From: Paractinoplanes toevensis
GTDB taxonomy: Bacteria; Actinomycetota; Actinomycetes; Mycobacteriales; Micromonosporaceae
Assembly (NCBI RefSeq): GCF_018332695.1
Contig: NZ_BOQN01000049.1
Location: forward strand, 62,001-126,000
Reading direction: 5' to 3'
DNA length: 64,000 bases
Below, in pieces: positions 1-8,213 of the stretch. The notes beneath the pieces are model-generated. The model was not told where the DNA came from. It did not search any database and saw only the letters and a program-made list of their open reading frames with translations. Each line of letters begins with the position of its first letter. The stretch's first letter is position 1. The position numbers and the translations under genes were made by a program.

Positions 1-1373
1 GCGGCGACCGCCAGGTAGAGCACCGGAATGATCCACTGGAAGATCGAGTCGCCGTCGACCTGAAGCAGCTCGCCGAAGCCGATCACCGTGGCGGTCAGTG
101 CGACGGAGAGAAGAAGGAAGGAGGAGAACGGCGCGATGTACGCACGCCACACGTTCTCCGTCCGGCGGCCGCGGGCGAAGAAGCCGATCACCGCGGCCGA
201 CGTGGCCCACATCAGGATCAGTACGCCGAGGCCGCCGATCGTGGTGAGCCAGGCGAACACGTACCGCACCGGTTCGAGGCCGGACACCGCGTACGCGCTC
301 AGGACCAGGATGCCCAGCACGCTCTGGGTGATCGACCCGGCCACCGGGGCGCCGGTGCGCGGGTGGGTGCGACCCCACACGGCCGGCAGCACACCTTCGC
401 GGCCGAGGGCGAACTGGTAGCGGGCCACCGCGGCGTGGAACGCGAGCAGTGCCGCGAACACGCTGGTGAGGAAGAGGAGGTAGCCCAGGTTGACGAAGGC
501 CACCGGCAGGTGCTTGCCGACCAGGAAGAAGACCAGGTCGGTCTGGTGCTCGGCGGCGGCACCGGCGATGTTGGCCGGGCCGGTCGAGACGGCCATGGCC
601 CAGGCGGAGATCGCGCACAGGGCGCCGGCCAGCAGCACCGCGATGTGGGTGGCCCGGCCGATCGTGCGCTTCGGGTCCTTCGTCTCCTCGGAGAGGACAA
701 CCGTGGCCTCGAAGCCGACGAAGCCGGCGACGGCCAGCACCAGCAGTGATCCGACGACCGGGGTGAGCAGCGGCGCCGGGTTGAACGGGGTGAAGTCGAC
801 GTGCCCGCCGGCCGGGTTCGCGATCATCACGACGTCGTAGAGCAGGACGACGGCGATCTCCGCGACCAGCAGGACGGCCAGCACCTTGCCGCTCAGGTCG
901 ACCCAGAGCAGGCCGAGCACGGTGACCACCAGCCAGGCGGCGATGGCGCACACGTACCACGGGGCGCCGACGCCGAACGAGGCGAGGATGCCCGAGGCGG
1001 CCGAGCCGAACAGGCCGAAGAGGCCGATCTGCATCAGCGAGTAGGCCGGGAGGGCCACGAACGCGGCGCCGACACCGATCGTGCGGCCCAGCCCGTGGCT
1101 GATGTAGGAGTAGAAGGCGCCGGAGTTGACGATGTGCCGACTCATGGCGACGAAGCCGACCGTGAACAGGGAGAGAATCCCGGCCACCGCGACGTAGGCG
1201 ACCGGCACGGCAGTGCTGCCGATGATCGCGTAGATGGTGGCGATCGCCCCGATGATCACGGTCAACGGCGCGGCACCCGCCACACCGAAGAACACCACGG
1301 ACGGGACGCCGAGCCTGTTCTTGGCCAGCGCCCTCGTCACGATGTCCGGCTCAGCGGGTTCCTTCTGCAGCAT
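1..1373 (-). CDS. APC-family amino acid permease, C-terminus beyond left edge
   Basis: Translation gives about 457 residues of almost continuous hydrophobic helices. It begins MLQKEPAEPDIV, then a glycine-rich first helix region (GVAGAAPLTVIIGAI) and the internal loop SEETKDPKRTIGRA typical of APC-superfamily amino acid or polyamine transporters; about 12 membrane segments are visible before the window ends. Such proteins import amino acids, amines or related cations across the cytoplasmic membrane; the substrate cannot be told. I chose the ATG at 1373 because a GGGAGG sits 6 nt upstream; the in-frame ATG at 1379 directly abuts that GGGAGG. The gene follows the GPP34 gene on the same strand with a 62-nt gap, so co-transcription is possible. 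The 3' end is missing. Confidence 0.88.
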   Translation of the reverse strand, partial: MLQKEPAEPDIVTRALAKNRLGVPSVVFFGVAGAAPLTVIIGAIATIYAIIGSTAVPVAYVAVAGILSLFTVGFVAMSRHIVNSGAFYSYISHGLGRTIGVGAAFVALPAYSLMQIGLFGLFGSAASGILASFGVGAPWYVCAIAAWLVVTVLGLLWVDLSGKVLAVLLVAEIAVVLLYDVVMIANPAGGHVDFTPFNPAPLLTPVVGSLLVLAVAGFVGFEATVVLSEETKDPKRTIGRATHIAVLLAGALCAISAWAMAVSTGPANIAGAAAEHQTDLVFFLVGKHLPVAFVNLGYLLFLTSVFAALLAFHAAVARYQFALGREGVLPAVWGRTHPRTGAPVAGSITQSVLGILVLSAYAVSGLEPVRYVFAWLTTIGGLGVLILMWATSAAVIGFFARGRRTENVWRAYIAPFSSFLLLSVALTATVIGFGELLQVDGDSIFQWIIPVLYLAVA

Positions 1374-1435
1374 CAACATCCTCCCGGCCCATTGGTCTGT
1401 GTTGTTGCGCCGGAGATGGTGCCGCCCGATGGCAC

Positions 1436-2074
1436 TCACCGCCGGCCGACGGTCAGCACCGAGCCCACGGAGGCTTCGGTGAATTCGATGAGGTCGCGCA
1501 GATCGCCGGAGAGTGCGCTCACGGCGTTCGGCAGCGACTGGAACGCCTGCCGGTGCATCTCGAAGTCGTAGAGGACGTGCCGGGTGAGCCCGGTCGCGGC
1601 CACCAGGCCGACCAGCACTCGGTCGGTCAGGCTCAGCTCGATGCCCCGGACCAGCAGGTTGGCCAGGCGCGCGGGAGCCCACGCGGCGGCGTTGCGCTGT
1701 TCGGCGGTGTTCGGCAGGTAGACGGTTTCGGTGGAGAGCATGCGCCGGCGGGTGACCAGGTCGACCGCTCCCAGCCGCACCAGCCGCTCGCCCACCCGGA
1801 CCTCGGCGTCCTGCGAGAGGAACGCGAGCCAGGTGCGGACGTCACGGTGTTGCGGTTGGGCGATGAGCAGGTCGAGAATGTCGTGCGCCAACGCGTCGGC
1901 CGGGGGGTGCCGATCGAGGATGATGAGGTCGCCCTCGGCGATCCCGATGCGTCCCTCGAGGATGAGCTCCCCCAGCAGCGCCGCGGCGAGCCCCAGGCCG
2001 GTCGCGCGCGGGTGGAGTCGGGACCGTCCGGTGCGGTCCTGGTGTGCGATCAGGAAGTACTGGTCTGCCAACAC
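1436..2074 (-). CDS. GPP34 (GOLPH3/Vps74-like) family protein
   Basis: A 212-residue cytosolic protein. The N-terminal LADQYFLIAHQDRTGR, the alanine/leucine-rich helix with LLGELILEGRIGI, and the mixed alpha-helical rest match the GPP34 family, related to eukaryotic phosphoinositide-binding GOLPH3. In actinomycetes the family is widespread and its role is unknown; membrane-lipid association is inferred from the eukaryotic homologues only. I start at GTG 2074 because AAGGGG lies 9 nt upstream and the protein then begins VLADQYF as in relatives; a TTG at 2098 would add eight atypical residues. The gene precedes the amino acid permease on the same strand. Confidence 0.85.
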   Translation of the reverse strand: MLADQYFLIAHQDRTGRSRLHPRATGLGLAAALLGELILEGRIGIAEGDLIILDRHPPADALAHDILDLLIAQPQHRDVRTWLAFLSQDAEVRVGERLVRLGAVDLVTRRRMLSTETVYLPNTAEQRNAAAWAPARLANLLVRGIELSLTDRVLVGLVAATGLTRHVLYDFEMHRQAFQSLPNAVSALSGDLRDLIEFTEASVGSVLTVGRR

Positions 2075-2092
2075 GCTGCCACGCCCCTTAGA

Positions 2093-2110
2093 ACCCAAGT
2101 AGACCCAAGT
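2093..2110. repeat. Short direct repeat ACCCAAGT x2
   Basis: Two exact copies of ACCCAAGT separated by AG lie just upstream of the GPP34 start on its promoter side. They may be a regulator half-site pair; no known protein is recognised. Confidence 0.4.
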
Positions 2111-2185
2111 TTTGAGTGCTCACTGTCGGTACAGGAAGTCAATACTCGATGTCTGCCGCATCATGTACCCAACATCAAGGTCAAT

Positions 2186-2208
2186 ACAAGAAGTACTAGA
2201 CTTCTTGT
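2186..2208. promoter_or_regulatory. Perfect 9+9 palindrome upstream of XRE gene (operator candidate)
   Basis: ACAAGAAGT, five bases (actag), then ACTTCTTGT: a perfect 23-bp interrupted palindrome in an AT-rich stretch between the divergent GPP34 and XRE genes, 88 nt before the XRE start. The neighbouring helix-turn-helix protein is the obvious candidate binder (autoregulation), but control of the GPP34-permease unit is equally possible. It has no T-tract and lies upstream of both genes, so a terminator is unlikely. Confidence 0.55.
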
Positions 2209-2295
2209 TCAGGGCTTCAGTCCATCTTGGATCATGACCAGGCCGGTCAGTAGGATCGGCTACCTGAGGAAACCTGAAGGCCAAGGGGAGTCCAG

Positions 2296-3183
2296 GTGTC
2301 CGTTGACGAAGGTCCCACGCTGCGACGGCGGCGACTGGGCGCGGAGTTGAAACGGTGTCGCGAGGCTGCGGGATTGACGCAGGAGAATGTCTCGCGTCAT
2401 TTCGAGTGGCACGCTGCCAAGGTCACGCGGATCGAGACCGCACGGGTGGCGGTCACCGCGCGCGACGTGCGCGATCTGCTCGATCTCTACCACGTGCGCG
2501 ACGACGCCTACCGCGAGGCGCTCATCGAGCTGGCCCGCATGTCTCGCGAGCGCACCTGGTGGAGTGACTACCGCGACGTCATCCGGCCTGGCAACTTCGT
2601 CGGCCTGGAGGCCGGCGCCTCCTCGATGCGTACCTGGGAACCGACCATCGTGCCGGGCTTGCTGCAGACCGAGCAGTACATCCGGGCGCTGATGCGCACC
2701 GGGCGCTCGTTCGACCCGCCGCACGAGATCGACCGTCGGGTGGCGCTGCGGATGACCCGCCAGGGCCGGCTGACCGAACGCCGCCCGCTGGAACTCACCG
2801 CGGTCATCGACGAATCGGTGGTACGCCACGTGATCGGCGGTTCCGAAGTGATGTCGGAACAGCTTCGACACCTTATAGAAATGGCTCAATTACCGAATGT
2901 GATGTTGCAGATCCTGCCGTTCGGTTCGGGTGAGCACGCGTTCCTCGGTGGACCGGTAGCGCTATTGGAGTTCCGTGGGGTAGACGCGCAGATGAACCAT
3001 GGGATATCCAGGCCGGAAACCACCCATCTGGATGTTGTCTATCTTGAAGGTCTTGCGGGAGACTCTTACGAAGAGCAACCGGCCGAGGTTGCCCGTTACC
3101 GAAAAGAGTTCGAGCGATTGAGCGCAAAGGCGCTCGACCATCGCCAGACAATCAAGATGATCGAGAGCCTGCTGGTCGCGTAG
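2296..3183 (+). CDS. XRE helix-turn-helix regulator with DUF5753
   Basis: A 295-residue protein. Residues about 8-65 form an XRE helix-turn-helix (LGAELKRCREAAGLTQENVS, then a recognition helix around WHAAKVTRIE). The remaining ~200 residues match DUF5753 (WEPTIVPGLLQTEQYIRAL, then LPFGSGEHAFLGGPVALLEF). Such proteins are abundant in Streptomyces and Actinoplanes, where WhiJ-type members act with a small DUF397 partner in development and antibiotic control. The GTG start has AAGGGGAG about 5 nt upstream. The DUF397 gene follows after 31 nt, fitting a regulator/partner pair. A 23-bp palindrome lies upstream. Confidence 0.93.
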   Translation: MSVDEGPTLRRRRLGAELKRCREAAGLTQENVSRHFEWHAAKVTRIETARVAVTARDVRDLLDLYHVRDDAYREALIELARMSRERTWWSDYRDVIRPGNFVGLEAGASSMRTWEPTIVPGLLQTEQYIRALMRTGRSFDPPHEIDRRVALRMTRQGRLTERRPLELTAVIDESVVRHVIGGSEVMSEQLRHLIEMAQLPNVMLQILPFGSGEHAFLGGPVALLEFRGVDAQMNHGISRPETTHLDVVYLEGLAGDSYEEQPAEVARYRKEFERLSAKALDHRQTIKMIESLLVA

Positions 3184-3214
3184 GGCTCCGAGACAACCGC
3201 ATATGTGAAGGGGG

Positions 3215-3439
3215 GTGCCTGAGTTGCTCACGCACCATCTCAACGGTGCTGTCTGGAAGAAGGGCAGCCGCAGCAACGGCAGTGGCGGCAACAACTGCGT
3301 CGAGGTCGCAATCCTCGACGCCGGCGTTGCCGTCCGGGACAGCAAGGACCGGTCTGGACCGGCTCTCGTGTTCACGCAGGCGGAGTGGATCGCCTTCGTG
3401 GACTCGGCCAAGGACGGCGAGTTCGACATCGTTTCCTGA
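3215..3439 (+). CDS. DUF397 small protein, partner of XRE-DUF5753
   Basis: A 74-residue protein with the DUF397 signature: a tryptophan and serine/asparagine-rich start (VWKKGSRSNGSGGNNCVEVA), then VAVRDSKDRSGPALVFTQAEW and a short acidic end. DUF397 proteins are nearly always encoded next to XRE-DUF5753 regulators and are thought to bind or antagonise them; the mechanism is not settled. GTG start behind AAGGGGGG. It lies 31 nt after the regulator and is followed by a stem-loop. Confidence 0.93.
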   Translation: MPELLTHHLNGAVWKKGSRSNGSGGNNCVEVAILDAGVAVRDSKDRSGPALVFTQAEWIAFVDSAKDGEFDIVS

Positions 3440-3521
3440 CTTGAGAGCCTACCGATAGCCACGCACCGATGGGAAGTGCTTACGCAAAGTCAACTTTCCT
3501 CGATGTGGGACTAGCGGGGTT

Positions 3522-3551
3522 GCTGCAGCGCCCCTCACGGGGCGTTGCAGC
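3522..3551 (+). terminator. Stem-loop after DUF397 gene
   Basis: GCTGCAGCGCCCC and GGGGCGTTGCAGC form a 13-bp stem with one G-T pair and a TCAC loop, 83 nt after the DUF397 stop and before lysR. There is no U-tract, as is common for GC-rich actinomycete terminators. Nothing else is recognised in the 257-bp gap. Confidence 0.55.
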
Positions 3552-3696
3552 GCCGATACCTCCCGTATTCGCCGGGTGCATTTGCCGAGGTCGGACCACT
3601 CGGCGGCCGCTGCGTGTTCAAATTGACACACTCAGATGGCCGAAATTAACGTGAAAAGCCTTTCCGTGAAGCTCGGGCGACTCTAGGTTTCCAGAT

Positions 3697-4728
3697 GTGG
3701 AGCTGGAGTTACGCCATCTTCGAATGGTGCTGGCCATAGCCGAAGCGGGCAGTGTCACCAAGGCCGCGGCGGCGCTGGGCCTCGCTCAGCCGGCCCTGAC
3801 CACCCAGCTTCAGCGCATCGAGCGGATCCTCGGCGGTGCGCTGTTCACCCGTGATCGGCGGGGCGTCCTGCCCACGCCGCTCGGCGACCTCGTGCTGGCC
3901 CGCGCTCGGGTGCTCATCCCGGCCGTGACCGGCCTGCACGACGAGGCCAGTGAGCTGATCACCGCCGGTGAGACGGCTCGCTACCGGGTCGGCGCCACCA
4001 ACGGACCGATCGTGGCCGGCCTGGTCCGGCGGCTCAACAACGCCCATCCCGGCGGCCCGGTCTCGATTCGCTCCACGTCGTCGGGAAACGAAATCGCCCA
4101 GTCGGTGCTCGAGGGGCGACTCGACTACGCCGTGGTCGGTGCGTGTGCGAGCCCGCCCGCGATCCTGCCGCCCGGCCTCAACTGGCAGATCGTCTCCGTC
4201 GACGCGGTCTGGGTGCTGATCAACGAACGGCACCCGCTGGCCGGCCGGGACGAGATCGCGCTCAGCGAGCTGGCCGATGAGCAGTGGGTCGGCGCGCCCG
4301 GCGACGGTTGCTTCTACGAGTGTTTCGCGGCCGCCTGCGCCCGCGAGGGCTTCGCACCGAACACGCCGACCGAGATCGCTGTCAGCAGCGCGTTCGACCT
4401 GGTCGCGGCGGGCGACGCGGTGGCTCTCGGTCAGGGCACGGTGCGTTCGGTCGAGGGTGCCGTCGCGGTTCCGCTCGCCGGGGTGCCGTTGCGCTGGCGT
4501 CATCTGATCGGATGGGATCCGGAGACCCCGGCGGCGGGCCAGGTGGCCGAGCTCTACGGGTACGCCGTGGAGACCTACCTGGAGATCCTCCGGGCGCGGC
4601 CGCGATATTCGCGCTGGCTGGCCATGCACCCGGAGCTCGGCGTACAAAAATCGGTTTCGCTCTTCCGCGGTCCGGGCCTGCCCGGTCGCCCCGGCCTGTC
4701 CGGCCGGAGCGACCCGAAAATTGCTTAG
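3697..4728 (+). CDS. LysR-family transcriptional regulator
   Basis: A 343-residue protein. Residues 1-60 are a typical LysR winged helix-turn-helix (ELRHLRMVLAIAEAGSVTKA, ALGLAQPALTTQLQRIERIL, GGALFTRDRRGVLPTPLG). Residues ~90-290 are the two-lobed periplasmic-binding-like effector domain. The last ~30 residues are a Gly/Pro/Arg-rich tail not typical of the family. LysR proteins often control a divergent neighbour; here the upstream gene is co-directional, so the target is not evident. The GTG start places the helix-turn-helix right at the N-terminus. The stop overlaps the stop of the convergent HNH gene in the tetramer TTAG. Confidence 0.93.
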   Translation: MELELRHLRMVLAIAEAGSVTKAAAALGLAQPALTTQLQRIERILGGALFTRDRRGVLPTPLGDLVLARARVLIPAVTGLHDEASELITAGETARYRVGATNGPIVAGLVRRLNNAHPGGPVSIRSTSSGNEIAQSVLEGRLDYAVVGACASPPAILPPGLNWQIVSVDAVWVLINERHPLAGRDEIALSELADEQWVGAPGDGCFYECFAAACAREGFAPNTPTEIAVSSAFDLVAAGDAVALGQGTVRSVEGAVAVPLAGVPLRWRHLIGWDPETPAAGQVAELYGYAVETYLEILRARPRYSRWLAMHPELGVQKSVSLFRGPGLPGRPGLSGRSDPKIA

Positions 4729-5357
4729 CAGGTGGCCAGCATGGTGGTCAGGGCTGACTTCTCGGCGCTGGTGATGGTCAGCGCCCAGACGTACTTCACT
4801 CGGACCCACGCCTTGCTGTAGGTGCAGTAGTAACTGCTCAGCGGCGGCTTCCAGGAGTCCGGCGACTGGTCGCTCTTGGACTGGTTCACGTTGTCGGTGA
4901 CCGCCCACAGCTGCGGGTTGGTGAGGTCGTTCGCGAAGGACTCGCGCTTCGCGGTGGTCCAGGCCCAGGCGCCGGAGATCCAGGCGTTCTTCAGCGGCAC
5001 CATGTGATCGATGTCGACGTCGGACGCGGCCGTCCAGGTCGCGCCGTCGTACGGGCTGTACCACTTGCCCGAGGTGGCGGCGCAGGCCGAGCTGACCACG
5101 ACGCTGGTGCCGTCCCGCTTGAGCACGGTCTCCCGGGTGTTGCAGGTGCCGGAGATCGTGTCCCAGGTCGGGAACAGGTCACGGTCGTAGGTGGTGGTGT
5201 GCGTCGATGCGGCCACTGTCAGCCCGGCGAGCTGGGTCTTGGCGGCTGAGGTGGTGGGAACGCCGGGTGCGGTGGCGTACGCCGGGGTGCCGAAGCCGAA
5301 CTGGAGAAGGGTGGCCAGCAGGGCGGTGGCGAGGGCCGAGCGAAGGAGTGTCTTCAA
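4725..5357 (-). CDS. Secreted HNH-type nuclease (GmrSD C-terminal/DUF1524 family)
   Basis: A 210-residue protein with a Sec signal peptide (MKTLLRSALATALLATLLQF, cleavage after AYA). The core carries DIDHMVPLKNAW, the His-containing nuclease motif, then FANDLTNPQLWAVTDNVNQSKSDQSPDSW with the Asn and acidic residues of the HNH/DUF1524 fold, and four cysteines likely in disulfides. Exported members are common in actinomycetes and are believed to degrade extracellular DNA. It is convergent with and overlaps lysR by 4 nt. A possible -10 (TATACT) lies about 80 nt upstream of the ATG. Confidence 0.88.
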   Translation of the reverse strand: MKTLLRSALATALLATLLQFGFGTPAYATAPGVPTTSAAKTQLAGLTVAASTHTTTYDRDLFPTWDTISGTCNTRETVLKRDGTSVVVSSACAATSGKWYSPYDGATWTAASDVDIDHMVPLKNAWISGAWAWTTAKRESFANDLTNPQLWAVTDNVNQSKSDQSPDSWKPPLSSYYCTYSKAWVRVKYVWALTITSAEKSALTTMLATC

Positions 5358-5439
5358 CGGGGGGCCTCCGGGTAGTCGCGAAGAGCGGCTGTTGTCCAGG
5401 AGTCTCGGGGTCGAAGACGATCACCAGCTAATGCCAAAA

Positions 5440-5445
5440 AGTATA
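5440..5445 (-). promoter_or_regulatory. Possible -10 box of the HNH nuclease gene
   Basis: TATACT on the minus strand lies in the only AT-rich patch (5430-5465) upstream of the nuclease gene. No good -35 is seen at the right distance, so this is a weak call. Confidence 0.3.
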
Positions 5446-5474
5446 TTCACAAACGACTATGGAACGAGTGTGTT

Positions 5475-6440
5475 TCAGTTGATCACCGATGGGGTGATCC
5501 ACCACTCGGCGGCGACCGACTCGGCGACCAGGGTTTCGGTCAGCAGGCGTACCCGGGAATCGTCGTCGTGACGGAAGCGGACCGCGCATGCCGCACCCGG
5601 CACCTCGCCGCCCACCGACACGATCGTGGAACCGCGCTGGTGGAGCCATTCGAGGGCCTGATCGTCATAGCGGGAACCGGGGAACAGCAGCGCTCGATAG
5701 TTCAGCGTCTTTGTCAGATATACGTCTACGTGGGACCAGTCGCCGGTCTCGCAACCGTCGGCGGCGACCCGCGGACCCTCGCGGAACATCAGCGCCGATT
5801 GGAGGGCCGAGGAGATTCGTTCGACCGGGGCCATCGGGTAGATGCCGGCGCCGCCGCGCAGGGCCTCGTCGCAGCGGGGGAGCCAGGTGTCGCGGCGGTC
5901 GAGCAGGTCCTCGGTGGCCTCGGCCGCCCGCCGGACCAGCGCTTCGGCGGACGGTCCGGCGGTCAGACGTTCGACCAGGGCGTCCAGCAGGGCCAGGGTG
6001 TGCTGGAACGAGCGGCAGGCCACCCCGCCGGCCTCTGTGCCGGCGGATATGTCCACGATGGCGGTCGCCTGCTCGGCCAGTGTTGAGGACGGGTCGTTCG
6101 TCAGGGCCACGAAACGCGGCACGTCGGCCACGGCGTCCAGGGTCTCGCGGCTCGTGCCGGTCGCGGAGATCGCCACCACCAGGGTGTCGTCGCCGGCGTA
6201 GCGGAAGCCGCCCTCGGTCGACGCGTACTCGGCGGTGGCGTCCAGGCCGGCCGCGCGCAGGCGCCGGGCCGCGACCTGGGCCGCGTAGCGGGAGCTGCCC
6301 ATACCCAGGAAGATCACGCGCCGGGTCGGTTCGAGGAAGGCCCACGGATCATCCGTGGCCAGGCGGTCGGCCAGCGCGCGCAGGGCGGCCGGCTTGGCCT
6401 CCAGGTCGGCTTTGAACAGTGCCGGATCCAATGTGATCAC
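5475..6440 (-). CDS. SIS-domain sugar isomerase/deaminase (GlmS-like)
   Basis: A 321-residue protein with two SIS folds: the first around VIFLGMGSSRYAAQVAARRL and LVVAISATGTSRET (phosphosugar-binding Ser/Thr loop), the second around CETGDWSHVDVYL. It resembles the isomerase half of glucosamine-6-phosphate synthase without the glutaminase half. Such proteins act as phosphosugar isomerases or deaminases. The GTG at 6440 overlaps the TGA of the upstream kinase (GTGA), which fixes the start and suggests translational coupling. Paired with a glucosamine-kinase-like enzyme, a role in amino-sugar phosphate conversion is a reasonable inference. Confidence 0.85.
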   Translation of the reverse strand: MITLDPALFKADLEAKPAALRALADRLATDDPWAFLEPTRRVIFLGMGSSRYAAQVAARRLRAAGLDATAEYASTEGGFRYAGDDTLVVAISATGTSRETLDAVADVPRFVALTNDPSSTLAEQATAIVDISAGTEAGGVACRSFQHTLALLDALVERLTAGPSAEALVRRAAEATEDLLDRRDTWLPRCDEALRGGAGIYPMAPVERISSALQSALMFREGPRVAADGCETGDWSHVDVYLTKTLNYRALLFPGSRYDDQALEWLHQRGSTIVSVGGEVPGAACAVRFRHDDDSRVRLLTETLVAESVAAEWWITPSVIN

Positions 6441-7498
6441 CCGTACCAGGATCGGAGGACGCCCATCGGCGCGTAGCGCCACCGAGGGAGGAAGCGGGCT
6501 GCGTAGATCAGCTCGCGGCACTCCTGCTCGATCTCGAGCGGGCGCAGCGGCGTCTCATCGAGCAGGTGGGCGCAGCCGTGCGCCGCGAGGCCGGCCCGGT
6601 AGGCGGTGAGCAGGTCGTCCGCTGCCGCGCGGCCCCAGGTCAGCAGGGTTTCGCGGTGGCGGCCCTCGGTGCGGCGGTTCGCGATCTCGGCGACGTGCAG
6701 GACGCTGGTGCGCAGCTGGGCGAGATCGCGGACGACCGGCTCGGGCCGCGGCTCGACGGTCGGATTTCCGTCGAAATCGGTGACCGCGTAGCCGCCGCGC
6801 CACCGCAGGACCTGCCCGACATGCAGGTCGCCGTGCAGCTCGATGGCCGGCGCCGGGGAGTCATAGCTCGATGAAACGGAAATGTCAGCGGCGATGCGCG
6901 GCGCGACGGAGCGCAGCCAGACGCCTTCGGCGTCATCACCCACGCAGGCCAGCGCTTCGGCGAGAGCGCTCGGCGGGGCGGTCGCGCTTCGCGGCGCCTC
7001 CGGGGACTTCGGGTGTACGCCGTTGAGCAGCGCGGGACTGCCCGGCCCGGTGGCCAGGGCGGCGTGCAGGTCGGCGGCCAGGATGCCCAGGGCGGGGGCG
7101 AAGTCGGCCGCTGGGCCGCCGTCCAGCCAGGACAGCAGGGCGTTCGTGCACCAGTCCCAGCCGTCCTCGGCCTCCGGGAGGAAGCCGGTCACCAGGGCGA
7201 TCAGTGCGTCGTCGCGGAACAGGGCGGCGTGCGGTGGTGGCATCCGGGTGAAACCGGCGGCGGCCAGGTGGGCCAGCAGGCGCGGGGCGCGGGCGGCGGG
7301 CTGCGGCTCGCGCATCCACTTGACCACGACGGCCTCGCCGACCACCACCGAGACGTTCGTCTGGTCGACGGTGATCGGGCGCTCGTCGCCGGCGACCGGG
7401 CCGAGCGGGAGGTAGACCCGCAGGTCGAAGCCGCTGGGCGCGCGGCCGGTGACGATCGCGTGGACCAGGTCGGCCGACGCGCCGGGAGCGATCGTCAC
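6437..7498 (-). CDS. Maltokinase/glucosamine-kinase-like sugar kinase
   Basis: A 353-residue member of the aminoglycoside phosphotransferase/maltokinase fold. Visible features are the N-lobe lysine in VVVKW (about K60), the catalytic loop HGDLHVGQV (residues 222-230), and the metal-binding DFDG (241-244) followed by P-T-V-E-P and the invariant-looking VVRDLAQLR. This is the layout of maltokinase (Pep2/Mak) and of the actinobacterial glucosamine kinases related to it, but it lacks the long N-terminal cap of maltokinase. GTG at 7498 overlaps the TetR stop (GTGA). The SIS-domain neighbour favours glucosamine or another amino sugar as substrate; this is inference. Confidence 0.78.
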   Translation of the reverse strand: MTIAPGASADLVHAIVTGRAPSGFDLRVYLPLGPVAGDERPITVDQTNVSVVVGEAVVVKWMREPQPAARAPRLLAHLAAAGFTRMPPPHAALFRDDALIALVTGFLPEAEDGWDWCTNALLSWLDGGPAADFAPALGILAADLHAALATGPGSPALLNGVHPKSPEAPRSATAPPSALAEALACVGDDAEGVWLRSVAPRIAADISVSSSYDSPAPAIELHGDLHVGQVLRWRGGYAVTDFDGNPTVEPRPEPVVRDLAQLRTSVLHVAEIANRRTEGRHRETLLTWGRAAADDLLTAYRAGLAAHGCAHLLDETPLRPLEIEQECRELIYAARFLPRWRYAPMGVLRSWYG

Positions 7499-8106
7499 GC
7501 GGCGACCCGCAGGGAACTGCCGGTCACCTGACGAGCGTAGGAGAGGATCAGCTCGGCTGCTTCGTCGGTGTGCAGCGTCGGGTGGCGGGCGACTATGCGG
7601 TACCCGTACGCGTCCTCCAGGGCGACCAGGTTGCGCCCGAGGGTGAGCGAATCGGCGGTGAGGGCGAAGGCGCCCTGCGCCGAGCCGGTTTCCAGGATGG
7701 TCTGGTACATCGACACCTGGCGGTCGAAGAGCGAGGTGAGCAGCGCGGCGTAGACCCGGTTGCGCCCGGCCAGGCCGCCCAGCTCGCACAGCAGGCGCAC
7801 GTCCGCGTCGTCGGCGTCGACCGGCAGGCCGGAGCGGATCGTCACGACCAGTTTCTCGACCGGGTCGGTCAGGCCGGCCAGGCGCCGCATCCGGGCCGAG
7901 TAGAAGCGTTCCATCCCGGCCTGGTTGGCCTCCAGCAGCAGGTCGCTGAGATCGGGGTAGTGGTAGAGCACCGCGCCCGAGGTCAGACCGGCCTGCTCGG
8001 CGACCTGGTTGAGCAGCACCCCGTCGGGGCCGTGCCGCAGCATTGCGCGCTGGGCCGCCTCGATCAGGTCGGCGCGGCGCTCGGTGCGTGTCTTCCGCGT
8101 TGCCAT
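7495..8106 (-). CDS. TetR-family transcriptional regulator
   Basis: A 203-residue protein. The N-terminal helix-turn-helix is clear: RRADLIEAAQRAMLRHGPDG, VLLNQVAEQAGLTSGAVLYHY. The remainder is a helical ligand-binding domain resembling the BetI-type TetR_C subgroup. I start at ATG 8106, about 6 nt after a G-run (GGGGGG); a GTG at 8112 is less well placed. It is the first gene of a leftward three-gene unit with 4-nt overlaps and lies divergent from a glycosyltransferase gene whose promoter carries a perfect inverted repeat, its likely operator. Confidence 0.92.
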   Translation of the reverse strand: MATRKTRTERRADLIEAAQRAMLRHGPDGVLLNQVAEQAGLTSGAVLYHYPDLSDLLLEANQAGMERFYSARMRRLAGLTDPVEKLVVTIRSGLPVDADDADVRLLCELGGLAGRNRVYAALLTSLFDRQVSMYQTILETGSAQGAFALTADSLTLGRNLVALEDAYGYRIVARHPTLHTDEAAELILSYARQVTGSSLRVAA

Positions 8107-8152
8107 CTGCACCCCCCGTCAGTTAACGCGGCACAACCATAGGCTCTGCGTA

Positions 8153-8181
8153 TTGACTGTGCGCAAGGGCGCTTGTTGAAT
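8153..8181 (+). promoter_or_regulatory. Predicted promoter of GT1-aldehyde dehydrogenase operon
   Basis: TTGACT (8153-8158), 17 nt, TTGAAT (8176-8181): a good actinomycete housekeeping-sigma spacing 33 nt before the glycosyltransferase ATG. The -10 lies inside the inverted repeat at 8171-8196, the layout expected for repression by steric block. Confidence 0.55.
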
Positions 8182-8196
8182 TCACCTTCAACAAGC
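8171..8196. promoter_or_regulatory. Perfect 10+10 inverted repeat, TetR operator candidate
   Basis: GCTTGTTGAA, six bases (ttcacc), TTCAACAAGC. This perfect palindrome lies in the intergenic region between the TetR gene and the GT1 gene and covers the predicted -10 hexamer of the latter. Size and symmetry suit a TetR dimer pair. Binding is inferred. Confidence 0.7.
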
Positions 8197-8213
8197 CGAC
8201 CCGGGAGTGTTCG

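Noticed and set aside
7499..7789. Longer N-terminus for the sugar kinase
   Set aside because: The extra 97 codons run antiphase through the TetR gene and are Arg/Pro-rich; GTG 7498 overlaps the TetR stop and matches the family start.
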